From CAZLIC01 sp964559535 (GTDB taxonomy: Bacteria; Pseudomonadota; Alphaproteobacteria; Rhodobacterales; Rhodobacteraceae): a stretch of DNA of 64,000 nucleotides. The stretch lies in the NCBI GenBank assembly GCA_964559535.1, contig CAZLIC010000010.1, forward strand, positions 1 to 64,000, in the 5' to 3' direction. A program made the translations under genes and the position numbers. Position 1 is the stretch's first letter; each line of letters begins with the position of its first letter. Below the pieces are notes generated by a model. The model ran no database searches, was not told the origin of the DNA, and saw only the letters and a list, made by a program, of their open reading frames with translations. Positions 25,383 to 34,409 of this stretch are shown here, in pieces.

Positions 25383-26249
25383 TTACAATCCGTTGATCGG
25401 CACCTTCAGGTACCGCTGCCCGTTGTCTTCTGGTTCGGGCAGGTGGCCCGCCCGGATGTTCACCTGCAGCGCCGGGATGATCAGCCGCGGCATGCCCAGC
25501 GTGGCATCGCGTGCCTGGCGCAGCGCCACGAAGTCCGCGCGTGACTTGCCAGCGCCCACATGCACGTTCAGCGCCCTCTGCGCCCCGACCGTGGTTTCCC
25601 AGGCATACTGCTCGCGCCCCGGCGCCTTGTAGTCGTGGCCGACGAAGATGCGCGTGTCGTCCGGCAAGGCCAGGATGCGCTGCACCGAATCCCACATCTG
25701 TTCCGCCGAGCCGCCAGGAAAGTCGCAGCGGGCGGTGCCGAAGTCGGGCATGAACAGCGTGTCGCCGACAAAGGCCGCGTCACCGATGACGTAGGTCAGG
25801 CAGGCGGGCGTGTGGCCGGGTGTGTGCATCACGCGGGCGGGCAGCGTGCCGATGGTGAAGCTGTCGCCATCATCGAACAGCCGGTCGAACTGCGACCCGT
25901 CGCGCTGGAACGCGGTGCCTTCGTTGAACACCTTGCCAAAGGTGTTCTGCACCACCGTGATGTTGCGTCCGATGCCGATGCGCCCGCCCAGCCGGTCTTG
26001 CAGGAAGGGCGCGGCCGACAGGTGGTCGGCATGCACATGGGTTTCCAGCAGCCACTCCACCGTCAGCCCGCGGTCCTGCACGAAGGCGGCCACCGCCAGA
26101 GCCGAGCGGGTGTCGGTGCGGCCCGAGGCGGGGTCGAAATCCAGCACCGAGTCGATCACGGCGCAGGCGGTGCTGCCCGGGTCGGCCACCACATAGGTCA
26201 GGGTGTTCGTGGCCTGGTCGAAAAACGCGGTGACGGCGGGGGGCGTCAT
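25383..26249 (-). CDS. MBL-fold metallohydrolase, probable persulfide dioxygenase (Blh/ETHE1-like)
   Basis: The 288-residue protein has the metal ligands HVHADHLS, the PGHTP and GDTLFMPD motifs and GHDYKAPGR, in the pattern of ETHE1/Blh enzymes that oxidise glutathione persulfide. The ATG has GGAAG seven bases upstream. It is the first gene of a four-gene operon with two YeeE halves and a DUF442 protein. This supports a job in sulfide/persulfide detoxification. No BigR/SqrR-like ArsR regulator is adjacent. Confidence 0.85.
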   Translation of the reverse strand: MTPPAVTAFFDQATNTLTYVVADPGSTACAVIDSVLDFDPASGRTDTRSALAVAAFVQDRGLTVEWLLETHVHADHLSAAPFLQDRLGGRIGIGRNITVVQNTFGKVFNEGTAFQRDGSQFDRLFDDGDSFTIGTLPARVMHTPGHTPACLTYVIGDAAFVGDTLFMPDFGTARCDFPGGSAEQMWDSVQRILALPDDTRIFVGHDYKAPGREQYAWETTVGAQRALNVHVGAGKSRADFVALRQARDATLGMPRLIIPALQVNIRAGHLPEPEDNGQRYLKVPINGL

Positions 26250-26292
26250 GGCCGGGCTTCCTTCTGTGCATCGGAAAAGGATTGGCCAGCCA

Positions 26293-26306
26293 TTGACCTG
26301 CGTCAA
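26293..26306. promoter_or_regulatory. FNR-like operator
   Basis: TTGAC, four bases, GTCAA is a perfect dyad matching the FNR/DNR-family half-site pattern. It lies 44 bases before the persulfide-dioxygenase-like gene and 54 bases before the divergent DksA-type gene, so it could control either. The regulator is not known. The Crp/Fnr protein at 55852-56490 is one candidate. Confidence 0.5.
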
Positions 26307-26359
26307 GGCCCCAGGGTGACGCGGCAGGGCAGGGTGCCGGAAACCGAAGGGGATGCAAG

Positions 26360-26677
26360 ATGACCGACTGGACCGAGGCAAAGACCGCGCTGCTGGCACG
26401 GCGGGCGGAGTTGACGGCACGGCTTGCGCGGATCGAGGGCGAACTGGATGTGCCGCACGACGCGAACTGGGACGAGGATGCGGTGCTGCACGAGGCCGAC
26501 GAGGTGCTGGAAGGCCTGGGCCTGAAGGGGGAGGCCGAGTTGCGCGCCATAGATGCGGCGCTGGCGCGGATTGATGACGGCAGCTATGGCGATTGCGCGC
26601 GCTGCGGCAACCCCATCGCCGCGGCCCGCCTGCGCGCGCTGCCCGCCACCGCCGTCTGCGCGGCCTGCGCGCACTGA
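26360..26677 (+). CDS. TraR/DksA-type zinc-finger protein
   Basis: The 105-residue protein has an acidic helical N-terminal half and a C-terminal C4 zinc finger (CARCGNPI...CAAC), as in TraR/DksA family proteins that modulate RNA polymerase through its secondary channel. It is shorter than DksA (about 150 residues). Its 6-base spacing to the convergent dehydratase gene suggests it stands alone. Target genes are unknown. Confidence 0.85.
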   Translation: MTDWTEAKTALLARRAELTARLARIEGELDVPHDANWDEDAVLHEADEVLEGLGLKGEAELRAIDAALARIDDGSYGDCARCGNPIAAARLRALPATAVCAACAH

Positions 26678-26683
26678 ACCGGT

Positions 26684-28207
26684 CTACATCACCGCGCCGA
26701 TCTGCCAGGGCACGAACTCGGCCCCGCCGAAGCCCAGTTCTTCGGACAAAGTCTGCTGCCCGCTGGCCACCGCGATGATCTTCTCCAGGATCTCGGCCCC
26801 CTTGGCCTCGATGCCGATACCCTCGGTCAGGATGTCGCCGCAGTTGATGTCCATGTCGCCGGTCATGCGCCGGTACATCTCGTCATTGGTGGCCAGCTTG
26901 ATGCAGGGGCTGGGCTTGTAGCCCGACACCGACCCGCGGCCGGTGGTGAAGACAATCAGGGTGGCGCCGCTGGCGATCTGGCCGGTGACGGAACAGGGAT
27001 CGTATCCGGGGCTGTCCATGTAGGTGAAGCCGGGCGTGGTGATGGGTTCGGCGAACTTGTACACGCCCGCCAGTGGTGCTGTGCCGCCCTTGGCCACGGC
27101 ACCCAGCGATTTTTCCAGAATGGTGGTCAGCCCGCCCTTCTTGTTGCCGGGCGATGGGTTGTTGTCCATCTCGCCGTCGTTGCGCGCGGTGTAGTCTTCC
27201 CACCAGCGGATGCGCTCGATCAGCTTCTCGCCCACCTCGCGCGTCACGGCGCGGCGGGTCAGCAGGTGTTCGGCGCCGTAGATTTCCGGCGTTTCGGACA
27301 GGATGGTGGTGCCGCCCATGCGCACCAGAAGGTCCGACGCATGCCCCAGCGCGGGGTTCGCGGTGATGCCGGAATAGCCATCCGACCCGCCGCACTGCAG
27401 GCCGATCATCAGCTTCGACACCGGCGCCGGGGCGCGTTCGGTCTGCGAGGCCACCTTCGCCATCTCGCGCAGCACGCCCAGCCCCCGTTCGATGGTGGCC
27501 TTGGTGCCGCCTTCACCCTGAATCGTCATGTAGCGGAAATTGCCGTCGGGGCGCAGGCGGCCCTGCCCGATCAGGTCGGGCACCTGCATCACCTCGCAGC
27601 CCAGGCCCACCAGCAGGATGCCGCCGAAGTTTGCATTGCGCGCATAGCCCTGCAGGGTCCGCATCAAGGTGCGGTACCCCTCGTTCGACCCAGACATGCC
27701 GCAGCCGGTGGCATGCGCGATGGGCACCACGCCGTCGATGTTGGGCAGGCCGATGATCGCCGGGTCCTTCTCGGCGGATTCCGCAATGAACCGCGCCACC
27801 GACCCAGAGCAGTTCACCGAGGTGAGGATTCCCAGATAGTTGCGCGTGCCCACCTGCCCGTCGGCGCGGTGGTACCCCATGAAGTCGCGCACCGGTAGCG
27901 GCGGCAGGGGCGTGGCGCCCTCGGCAAAGGCGTAGTCGGTGGAATGCGGGCCCATGCCCAGATTGTGCGAGTGCACATGCCCCCCCGGCGCAATGTCGGC
28001 CGTGGCCTGCCCGATGATCTGGCCATAGCGGATCACCTGCGCGCCGGCCGCAATCGCCCGCGACGCGATCTTGTGGCCGCGCGGCACCGGGGCGGGCAAC
28101 GTCACGCCCTCCACCTCGGCCCCCGCCCGCAGGTCGGCCAGCGCGATCACCACGTTGTCGTCGCCGTGCAGGCGGATCCATCCGCCCGTCTTTGCCTGCC
28201 CGTCCAT
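26684..28207 (-). CDS. UxaA-family altronate/galactarate dehydratase
   Basis: This 507-residue protein combines an N-terminal SAF-like domain (about residues 10-90) with the UxaA dehydratase core. It has NCSGS, HATGCGMSGSNEGY, GLGCE, GLQCGGSDGYSGITANPALG and the C-terminal GRGSVSGYKPSPCIK. These iron-dependent enzymes dehydrate sugar acids such as altronate or galactarate. The ATG at 28207 follows GAGGGG and was preferred over an ATG at 28252 inside the operator. It is divergent from a GntR gene that likely controls it. The exact sugar acid is not known. Confidence 0.85.
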   Translation of the reverse strand: MDGQAKTGGWIRLHGDDNVVIALADLRAGAEVEGVTLPAPVPRGHKIASRAIAAGAQVIRYGQIIGQATADIAPGGHVHSHNLGMGPHSTDYAFAEGATPLPPLPVRDFMGYHRADGQVGTRNYLGILTSVNCSGSVARFIAESAEKDPAIIGLPNIDGVVPIAHATGCGMSGSNEGYRTLMRTLQGYARNANFGGILLVGLGCEVMQVPDLIGQGRLRPDGNFRYMTIQGEGGTKATIERGLGVLREMAKVASQTERAPAPVSKLMIGLQCGGSDGYSGITANPALGHASDLLVRMGGTTILSETPEIYGAEHLLTRRAVTREVGEKLIERIRWWEDYTARNDGEMDNNPSPGNKKGGLTTILEKSLGAVAKGGTAPLAGVYKFAEPITTPGFTYMDSPGYDPCSVTGQIASGATLIVFTTGRGSVSGYKPSPCIKLATNDEMYRRMTGDMDINCGDILTEGIGIEAKGAEILEKIIAVASGQQTLSEELGFGGAEFVPWQIGAVM

Positions 28208-28245
28208 CGGCCCCTCGCTTTCCTTGATCGGGGCGTGCCCCTGAT

Positions 28246-28264
28246 CTAACATGTTAGCATGTTA
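28246..28264. promoter_or_regulatory. Probable GntR operator
   Basis: CTAACATGTTAG (28246-28257) is a perfect 12-base dyad. A second CATGTTA half lies 8 bases on (28258-28264), in the spacer between the UxaA-type gene and the GntR gene. The second half covers the GntR ATG at 28259, so binding would block the regulator's own translation start and the divergent promoter. Confidence 0.65.
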
Positions 28265-28981
28265 CAGCCCCCTGTCCCCGACGCGCAAGCCGCGCCCCGA
28301 CTTTCGGCGCTGGACCAGTTTGCCGGGTCGCTTGGCCAGCGGGTGTACCAGACGCTGCGCCAGGCCATCCTGTCGCTGGACTATCGGCCGGGGGAAATCC
28401 TGCGCAAGCCCGAGATCTGCGCAGCGCTGGGCGTGTCGCGCAGCCCGGTGGCCGATGCGGTGGCGCGGCTGTCGGTCGAGGGACTGGTGGATGTGGTGCC
28501 ACAGGCGGGCACTTTCGTGGCGCGGCTGTCGATGACGGAAATCCGCGAAGGCGCCTTCCTGCGCGAAGCGATCGAGCTTGCGGCGGTGGAACGGGTGGCG
28601 CCGACCATTACCGACGACCAACTGGCGCAGTTGCGCCTCAGCATGGCGGTGCAGGCGGCGCTGGTGGCGCACGGCGATACCCAGGGCTTCTATGCGCAGG
28701 ACGCCGGGATGCACGAACTGATCCTGTCGTTCACCGGGTTCCGCAGGCTGGCGCAGGTCAGCGACACCGCCTGGCTGCAGGTGAACCGGGCGCGGCGGCT
28801 GATCCTGCCAGTGCCGGGGCGATTGCAGCAGACGCTGGACGAACACCGCGGCATCCTTTCGGCGCTGGAGGCGCGCAATCCGGTTGCCGCGCGCGTCGCG
28901 GTGCGTCATCACCTGGGGCAGCTTGTGACCTACCTCGAACCGCTTGAACGCACGCACCCAGAGTTCTTTTCCCCCACATGA
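28259..28981 (+). CDS. GntR-family transcriptional regulator (FCD domain)
   Basis: The 240-residue protein has an N-terminal winged helix (about residues 25-90; LGVSRSPVADAVARLSVEGLVDVVPQAGTF) and a C-terminal FCD effector domain, with the FLREAIELAAVERV helix and metal-type histidines near HHLGQLV. The ATG sits in the predicted operator with little leader. The stop overlaps the next gene (ATGA). It probably represses the UxaA-type gene and its own operon in the absence of a sugar-acid signal. Confidence 0.9.
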   Translation: MLQPPVPDAQAAPRLSALDQFAGSLGQRVYQTLRQAILSLDYRPGEILRKPEICAALGVSRSPVADAVARLSVEGLVDVVPQAGTFVARLSMTEIREGAFLREAIELAAVERVAPTITDDQLAQLRLSMAVQAALVAHGDTQGFYAQDAGMHELILSFTGFRRLAQVSDTAWLQVNRARRLILPVPGRLQQTLDEHRGILSALEARNPVAARVAVRHHLGQLVTYLEPLERTHPEFFSPT

Positions 28982-29937
28982 CCCTGCCCAACACGCCCCG
29001 CTATGCCGCCCGCCTGAACGCCTTCCGTCGCCCCGGCGCCACGCTGGCCGACACGCTGGCCGCCGTGGCCCGGGTGCCGGGCATCAATGCCGCCGACCTG
29101 AACTACCCCGACCACTGCGCCGACCCGCCCGAGGTGCTGGCGCGGATGCTGGCCGACAACGGGCTGGCGCTGAACGGGCTGGCGATGCGGTACTACACCG
29201 ACCCCGGGTTCCGCCTTGGCGCCTTCACCCACCCGGACGCCACCGTGCGCCGTGCCGCCATCGACCTGACCAAGCGGGGCCTCGACCATCTGGCGGCGAT
29301 GGGCGGGAAGGTGATGACGCTGTGGCTGGGGCAGGACGGGTTCGACTACTCGTTCCAGGCCGACTACCTGCGGATGTGGGACGACACGGTTGCGGCTTTG
29401 GCCGAGGTGGCCGACCACAACCCGCACGTTGACATCGCGGTGGAATACAAGCCGGACGAGCCGCGCGCCTTTGCGCTGCTGGCCGACATCGGCCGCACCC
29501 TGCTGGCGCTGGGCGATGTGGGTCGGCCGAACACCGGCGTGACGCTGGATTTCGCGCATGTGCTGTACGCGGGCGAGCTGCCCGCGATGGCTGCGGCGCT
29601 GGTGGCGCGGCGGTCGCGCATTCTGGGCGTGCACCTGAACGACGGCTATGGTCGGCGCGATGACGGGCTGATCGCGGGCGCCGTGCATCCGGTGCAGACC
29701 GTTGAACTGTTTGTGCAACTGCACCGCGCGGGCTGGGATGGCGTGGTCTACTTCGACACCTTCCCCGACCACGGCGGCACCGACCCCGCCGAGGATGCCG
29801 GAGCGTCCGTCGAACTGACCGAGAAGCTGCGCCGCGTCGCCCGGCGGCTGGCCGACGACCCTGCGCTGGCCGCGGCGCAGGCCCGGCAGGACGCGGCACA
29901 GGCGACACGCATCGTCACGCGGGCGCTTTATGGCTGA
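28978..29937 (+). CDS. Sugar phosphate isomerase/epimerase (xylose isomerase-like TIM barrel)
   Basis: The 319-residue protein is an AP-endonuclease-2-type TIM barrel. Acid and His residues in VALEYK-like (VDIAVEYKPDE), TLDFAHVLYAGE, GVHLNDGYGRRDD and VYFDTFPDHGGTD are in the family's metal-binding positions. It is translationally coupled to the upstream GntR gene and overlaps the kinase downstream. The substrate is not known, but the context suggests a sugar or sugar-acid step. Confidence 0.85.
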   Translation: MTLPNTPRYAARLNAFRRPGATLADTLAAVARVPGINAADLNYPDHCADPPEVLARMLADNGLALNGLAMRYYTDPGFRLGAFTHPDATVRRAAIDLTKRGLDHLAAMGGKVMTLWLGQDGFDYSFQADYLRMWDDTVAALAEVADHNPHVDIAVEYKPDEPRAFALLADIGRTLLALGDVGRPNTGVTLDFAHVLYAGELPAMAAALVARRSRILGVHLNDGYGRRDDGLIAGAVHPVQTVELFVQLHRAGWDGVVYFDTFPDHGGTDPAEDAGASVELTEKLRRVARRLADDPALAAAQARQDAAQATRIVTRALYG

Positions 29938-30820
29938 GCTGCTGGTTGCCGGATCGCTGCATCTGGATGTTGTGGTGGATGCCCCCGCGCTGCCGCGGCT
30001 GGACCAGACGGTGACGGGGCAGGGCGTGGCCTACCGGTTTGGCGGCAAGGGCGGCAATCAGGCGGTGGCTGCGGCACGCATGGGCGCCCGGGTGGCCATG
30101 GCCGGGGCGGTGGGCACCGACAGCTTTGCCGTGCCCCTGCTGGCGGGGCTGGACGCCGCGGGGGTGGACCGGGGGCAGGTGCGCGCGGTGCCGGGCGCCA
30201 GCGGCATGTCGGTGGCAGTTGTGCTGCCCGATGGCGGCTACGGCGCCGTGATCGTGTCGGGGGCGAATCTTGCGCTGGATGCGGAATGCGTCGACTTACC
30301 CCAAGGTTGCCGCGGGTTGCTGTTGCAAAACGAAGTTCCGGCGGCCGTGAACCTTGCGCTGGCCCGGCGGGCGCGGGTGGCAGGGCTGAAGGTGGTGCTG
30401 AATGCCGCGCCCGCGCGCGGGCCGGACGCGGCGCTGTTCGGGCTGCTGGACCTGCTGGTGGTGAACCGAGGCGAGGCGGCCGATATCCTGGGCCTTGCCG
30501 AAACCGGGCTGGATGCGGCGGCCGCCGTGCAGGCGCTGCGCGCGATGGGGCCGCGGGCGGTGATCGTCACGCTGGGGGGGGACGGGCTGGCGGGCGATGA
30601 CGGCGTGCCGTTTTCACAGCCTGCGCAACGGGTTGCGGTGGTTTCTTCGCACGGGGCAGGGGATGCCTTCCTGGGCGCGCTGTGCGCCGAATGGCTGCGC
30701 GGTGCCACATTGCGCAAAGCGGCGCAGTTCGGCCAGGCGGCAGCGGCGCTGACGGTGGCCACGCCGCCGGACTCGCGCGGCAACATCACGCCTGCGGCGG
30801 TACGCGACGCGCTTCGGTAA
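29930..30820 (+). CDS. rbsK: Ribokinase-like PfkB sugar kinase
   Basis: This 296-residue carbohydrate kinase starts VAGSLHLDVVVDAPALPRLDQ. It has the PfkB signature 1 GGKGGNQAVAAARMGA near residue 38 and the ATP-site motif SSHGAGDAFLGA near residue 243. Ribokinase is the nearest family. The natural substrate may be another sugar made by its operon partners. Its 3' end overlaps the convergent EcsC gene by 35 bases. Confidence 0.87.
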   Translation: MAELLVAGSLHLDVVVDAPALPRLDQTVTGQGVAYRFGGKGGNQAVAAARMGARVAMAGAVGTDSFAVPLLAGLDAAGVDRGQVRAVPGASGMSVAVVLPDGGYGAVIVSGANLALDAECVDLPQGCRGLLLQNEVPAAVNLALARRARVAGLKVVLNAAPARGPDAALFGLLDLLVVNRGEAADILGLAETGLDAAAAVQALRAMGPRAVIVTLGGDGLAGDDGVPFSQPAQRVAVVSSHGAGDAFLGALCAEWLRGATLRKAAQFGQAAAALTVATPPDSRGNITPAAVRDALR

Positions 30821-31571
30821 CCGGCAGCCGCACCGCGGCGGCAAAGTCCTGCGCCACGCGGTCGGGCCCGTGCAGCAGCGTCAGCCGCATCAGGGCAAAG
30901 CGGATCGCCGCAAGTTCGCGGAAATAGGCCAGATAGGCCGCGTTCAGCGCCGCCCCGGTGACCGCCCCCAGCACCGGCACCGCCTGCGCCGCCAGCTTGC
31001 GCGCCAGAATGGTGGACAGCGCCGGGGCGATGGTGGCGATCAGCTTTTGCATGGCCTGCCCGTTCAGCGCGATGCGCGCGCCGACAAAGCCGGTATCCAG
31101 CGCGTCGTCCTCTGGCATCGGGCTGCCCGCCTGCAGCACACGCAGGCATTCGGCCCGCACCGCGGGGGCGTCCGGGTCAAACCCCTCGTCGCGCGCGGCC
31201 TGGCTGATGGCATGCAGGAAAACCGTAATCGTCACAGGCACTTCGGCCAGCGCACCGGCCAACCCGCCGGCCCCGCCCACAGCCCCAGTCAGCGCCGCCA
31301 GCGCCTGCGCGCCGCGTGGCCCGGTGGACGGCGCATGGCGGCCCGCCTGCGCCACGCGGAAGGCATGGCCCAGGGCCGCGGCAGTAGCCTGTTCCACTGT
31401 GGTCCGCACGCCTGCGGGCAGATGCGCCAGCGCCTCGTCCAGCTGCGCGCCCAGGCGGTTGGCCAGCGCGATGACCGGCCCGCCCGCGCGGCGGTAACGC
31501 CTTGCCAGCGCGGTGATTTCCAACGCGGGGTCAACATGGGCGACAGGCAGCGTGCTGGTCATTCCCTGCAT
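30786..31571 (-). CDS. EcsC family protein
   Basis: The 261-residue protein resembles EcsC, with Ala/Gly-rich helical segments such as LTGAVGGAGGLAGALAEVPVTITVFLHAIS and the C-terminal GAVTGAALNAAYLAYFRELA. EcsC proteins are linked with ABC exporters in Bacillus, but their mechanism is unknown. A second ATG at 31562 is possible. It ends inside the convergent kinase gene. Confidence 0.8.
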   Translation of the reverse strand: MQGMTSTLPVAHVDPALEITALARRYRRAGGPVIALANRLGAQLDEALAHLPAGVRTTVEQATAAALGHAFRVAQAGRHAPSTGPRGAQALAALTGAVGGAGGLAGALAEVPVTITVFLHAISQAARDEGFDPDAPAVRAECLRVLQAGSPMPEDDALDTGFVGARIALNGQAMQKLIATIAPALSTILARKLAAQAVPVLGAVTGAALNAAYLAYFRELAAIRFALMRLTLLHGPDRVAQDFAAAVRLPVTEARRVPPQA

Positions 31572-31598
31572 ATGGGGGCCGCGGCCGCCAGTGCAAGT

Positions 31599-32084
31599 TC
31601 ACCCGGCCTTTTCCACATGGCCCACCGCCCCCATCCAGGCCCCCGGCCGCAGGTCCAGCCCCAGCACGCGGTCGGGGTTGGTGGGCGGCGGCATCACGAT
31701 GTCGGGCAGCTTGCGAAAGCCGAAGCGGTGGTAATACGGCGCATCGCCCACCAGCATCACCCGCGCCCAGCCCAAGCGCCGCGCCTCGGCCAGGCTTTCG
31801 CGAATCAGCAGGCCCCCCAGCCCTTCGCCCTGACGCGTGGGGTGCACGGCCACCGGGCCAAGCAGCAGCGCGGGGCGCCCCGCTGCCATGATGGGCCAGT
31901 ACCGGATGGCGCCCGCCAGCGTGCCGTCCCCGTCGCGCACCACCAGGCACAGGGGCCGCACCGGTTCGACCCCGTCGCGCAGCCGGTAAGAAGACAGCGC
32001 CGTGCGCCCGGGCGCAAAGCAAAGGTCCATAAGCCCTTCAACTTCCCACCAGTCGGCTTCGGTCTCTTCTTCCAGCTGGTACAA
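31599..32084 (-). CDS. GNAT family N-acetyltransferase
   Basis: The 161-residue protein has the acetyl-CoA-binding pattern LGPVAVHPTRQGEGLGGLLIRESLAEARRLG (V-x-P plus R-x-x-G-x-G), followed by VMLVGDAPYYHRFGFRKL, which is common in YhbS-type acetyltransferases. The likely start is TTG. No ATG or GTG lies nearby upstream. The substrate is not known. Confidence 0.85.
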   Translation of the reverse strand: MYQLEEETEADWWEVEGLMDLCFAPGRTALSSYRLRDGVEPVRPLCLVVRDGDGTLAGAIRYWPIMAAGRPALLLGPVAVHPTRQGEGLGGLLIRESLAEARRLGWARVMLVGDAPYYHRFGFRKLPDIVMPPPTNPDRVLGLDLRPGAWMGAVGHVEKAG

Positions 32085-32157
32085 GCAGCGCCCCCGAATC
32101 CGCTGGAATCGCGCCTAACATGTGGATACGGCAGGAGCAAACCGATGGGGAGGCGGG

Positions 32158-32751
32158 ATGTTCTATCGCCCGGAAGATGGCCATGGGCTGCGGCGGAACC
32201 CGTTCAACGCCATCGTCTCGCCGCGCCCGATCGGCTGGATTTCGACCACAGGGCCGCAAGGCGACAACCTTGCGCCCTATTCGTTTTTCAACGCCGTGGC
32301 CTACACGCCGCCGCAAGTGATGTTCGCCTCGAACGGGGTGAAGGATTCGGTCCGCAACATCCGCGAAACCGGCGTGTTTGCGGTGAACATCGTGGAAGAG
32401 GCGATGCTGCATCCGATGTCGGAAACCTCGGCCGAGCTGCCCTGGGGGGCCGATGAGTTCGGCCACGCCGGGGTGGCCAAGGCGCCCTGCAGGGTGATCG
32501 ACTGCCCACGGGTGGCCACCGCGCCTGCCGTTCTGGAATGCCGCCTGGTGACGGAAATCGCGGCGCTGGGGCAGGACAATCTTGTCATTCTGGGCGAAGT
32601 CATCGGCGTGCATCTGCGCGACGACTGTCTGGTGGACGGGCTGCTGGACGTGACGCGGTACCGTCCGGTCGCGCGGCTTGGGTACCGGGACTATACCGTG
32701 GTGCGCGAGGCGTTCGCGCTGCTGCGTCCCGGCGAAGGCACCAAAGCGTGA
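32158..32751 (+). CDS. Flavin reductase-like domain protein
   Basis: The 197-residue protein has a split-barrel FMN-binding fold with NAIVSPRPIGWISTTGPQG, NLAPYSFFNAVAYTPPQVMF and GVFAVNIVEE, which define the flavin-reductase-like family. Members supply reduced flavin or act as oxidoreductases. The ATG follows GGGGAG by about six bases. It is divergent from the GNAT gene. The partner is unknown. Confidence 0.87.
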   Translation: MFYRPEDGHGLRRNPFNAIVSPRPIGWISTTGPQGDNLAPYSFFNAVAYTPPQVMFASNGVKDSVRNIRETGVFAVNIVEEAMLHPMSETSAELPWGADEFGHAGVAKAPCRVIDCPRVATAPAVLECRLVTEIAALGQDNLVILGEVIGVHLRDDCLVDGLLDVTRYRPVARLGYRDYTVVREAFALLRPGEGTKA

Positions 32752-32831
32752 GTCAAGCAGCTTTACGTTTTCCAACCCTTCTTCATGTATCGACGATGCC
32801 TTTCGCATAAGAACAGCAGAAATCGAACATT

Positions 32832-34340
32832 TCAGGGATTGAACAGGTCCGGTTGCCCTGATCCTTCCTCGCGTTGGGGGCGGCGCGTGCGGGCTGTGCC
32901 GGACAGCGGCAGTCGGCCGTCGGAAAACTCGATTTCCAGCGACTGCGCGGTGCGCGCAACGGCCTGCGAGGTGACCACGGCGCCATCGCCGCGCACCACG
33001 GCAAAGCCGCGCGCCAGTGTCTCGCGGTAGCCCAGCGTCATGCGCATCCTGTCCAGCCGGTCCAGCCTGTCGGCCAGCGCGGCCAGCCGGATCTTCGGGG
33101 CCGCATCCAGCCGGGCTGCCAGAAGGTCAAGCCGCCGCCGACCCTCGGCCACCCGCCGCCCCTCGGCTGCCTGTGCCCGCGCCATCGCGCCGTCCAGCCG
33201 GGCGCCCAGCGAGGCCAGCCGGTCAGCCCGCCGCGCCACCAGTGCCGCCAGTGCGCCGGGCTGCACGCCCGCGGCCACCCGCTCGAACCGCGACCGCCGC
33301 GCCGCGACCGACAGCTTCAGCGCGGCAGACAGGCGTGATGCGGCCACGTCCAGCCGCTGTGCCGCGCCCTGCACCATCGTCTCGGGCCGGGGCAGCGCGC
33401 GCGACAGGTCGCGCAGGCGCTGGCCGCGTGCCGACAGGCCCCCCAGCGCCGCCCGTTCCAGCCGCGCCGCCAGCGCCGCCACCTGGGCCAGCAACTCTAC
33501 CCGCACCGGCACCGCCAGTTCCGCCGCCGCCGTGGGGGTGGGCGCGCGCAGGTCGGCGGCGTGGTCGATCAGCGTGGTATCCGTCTCGTGCCCCACGGCC
33601 GAGATCAGCGGAATGGCACTGGCCGCCGCCGCCCGCACCACGATATCCTCGTTGAAGCCCCACAGGTCCTCGACCGATCCGCCGCCGCGGGCCACGATGA
33701 GGAGATCGGGCCGCGGCACCGGGCCGCCGGGGACGATGGCGTTGAAACCGCGGATCGCCGCCGCCACCTCGGCCGCGCAGGCCGCCCCCTGCACCGGCAC
33801 CGGCCAGACCAGCACATGCCGGGGAAAGCGGTCGCGCAGGCGGTGCAGGATGTCGCGGATCACGGCCCCGCTGGGCGAGGTGACCACGCCGATCACACGG
33901 GGCAGGAACGGGATGGGCTTCTTGCGGGCCGCATCGAACAGCCCTTCCGCCGCCAACGCCAATCGCCGCTTTTCCAGCATCACCATCAGGGCGCCTGCAC
34001 CCGCGGGCGCCAGATCGTCCACGATCATCTGGTACTTCGAGGCGCCCGGAAAGGTTGTCAGCCGACCGGTGGCGATGACCTCGATCCCCTCTTCCGGCCG
34101 CACGCCCAGCCGCGCGATCTGCCCCTTCCACACCACCGCATCCAGCGACGCGCGGTCATCCTTGAGGTTGAAATACAGGTGACCCGAGGCCGGCCGCGAC
34201 ACCCGCCCGACCTCGCCCCGCACGCGGATCAGCCCGAATTCCCCCTCGATCACCCGCTTCACCGCGCCCGCGATCTCGGACACGGTGAATTCAGGGCGGT
34301 TGCCGGCGGGGGCGGGGGTTTCGTCGTCGATCAGGTCCAT
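32832..34340 (-). CDS. xseA: Exodeoxyribonuclease VII large subunit
   Basis: XseA with XseB degrades single-stranded DNA in repair. The 502-residue protein has an N-terminal OB-fold (GEVGRVSRPASGHLYFNLKDD) and a catalytic core with GVVTSPSGAVIRDILHRL, ARGGGSVEDLWGFNE and SAVGHETDTTLID. A long arginine-rich coiled-coil region leads to the C-terminus. XseB is not in the window. It is divergent from purD. Confidence 0.95.
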   Translation of the reverse strand: MDLIDDETPAPAGNRPEFTVSEIAGAVKRVIEGEFGLIRVRGEVGRVSRPASGHLYFNLKDDRASLDAVVWKGQIARLGVRPEEGIEVIATGRLTTFPGASKYQMIVDDLAPAGAGALMVMLEKRRLALAAEGLFDAARKKPIPFLPRVIGVVTSPSGAVIRDILHRLRDRFPRHVLVWPVPVQGAACAAEVAAAIRGFNAIVPGGPVPRPDLLIVARGGGSVEDLWGFNEDIVVRAAAASAIPLISAVGHETDTTLIDHAADLRAPTPTAAAELAVPVRVELLAQVAALAARLERAALGGLSARGQRLRDLSRALPRPETMVQGAAQRLDVAASRLSAALKLSVAARRSRFERVAAGVQPGALAALVARRADRLASLGARLDGAMARAQAAEGRRVAEGRRRLDLLAARLDAAPKIRLAALADRLDRLDRMRMTLGYRETLARGFAVVRGDGAVVTSQAVARTAQSLEIEFSDGRLPLSGTARTRRPQREEGSGQPDLFNP

Positions 34341-34409
34341 GCGTGTCCTTGCGGGCCAGGAACCCCGACGTTATGCGCGGCGGGGCGAAAGCGGAAGCGG
34401 GGGCGCGCC

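Noticed and set aside
30786..30820. Overlap of the kinase and EcsC genes as a sign of frameshift
   Set aside because: Both proteins end normally and at family-like lengths, so it is a plain convergent overlap.
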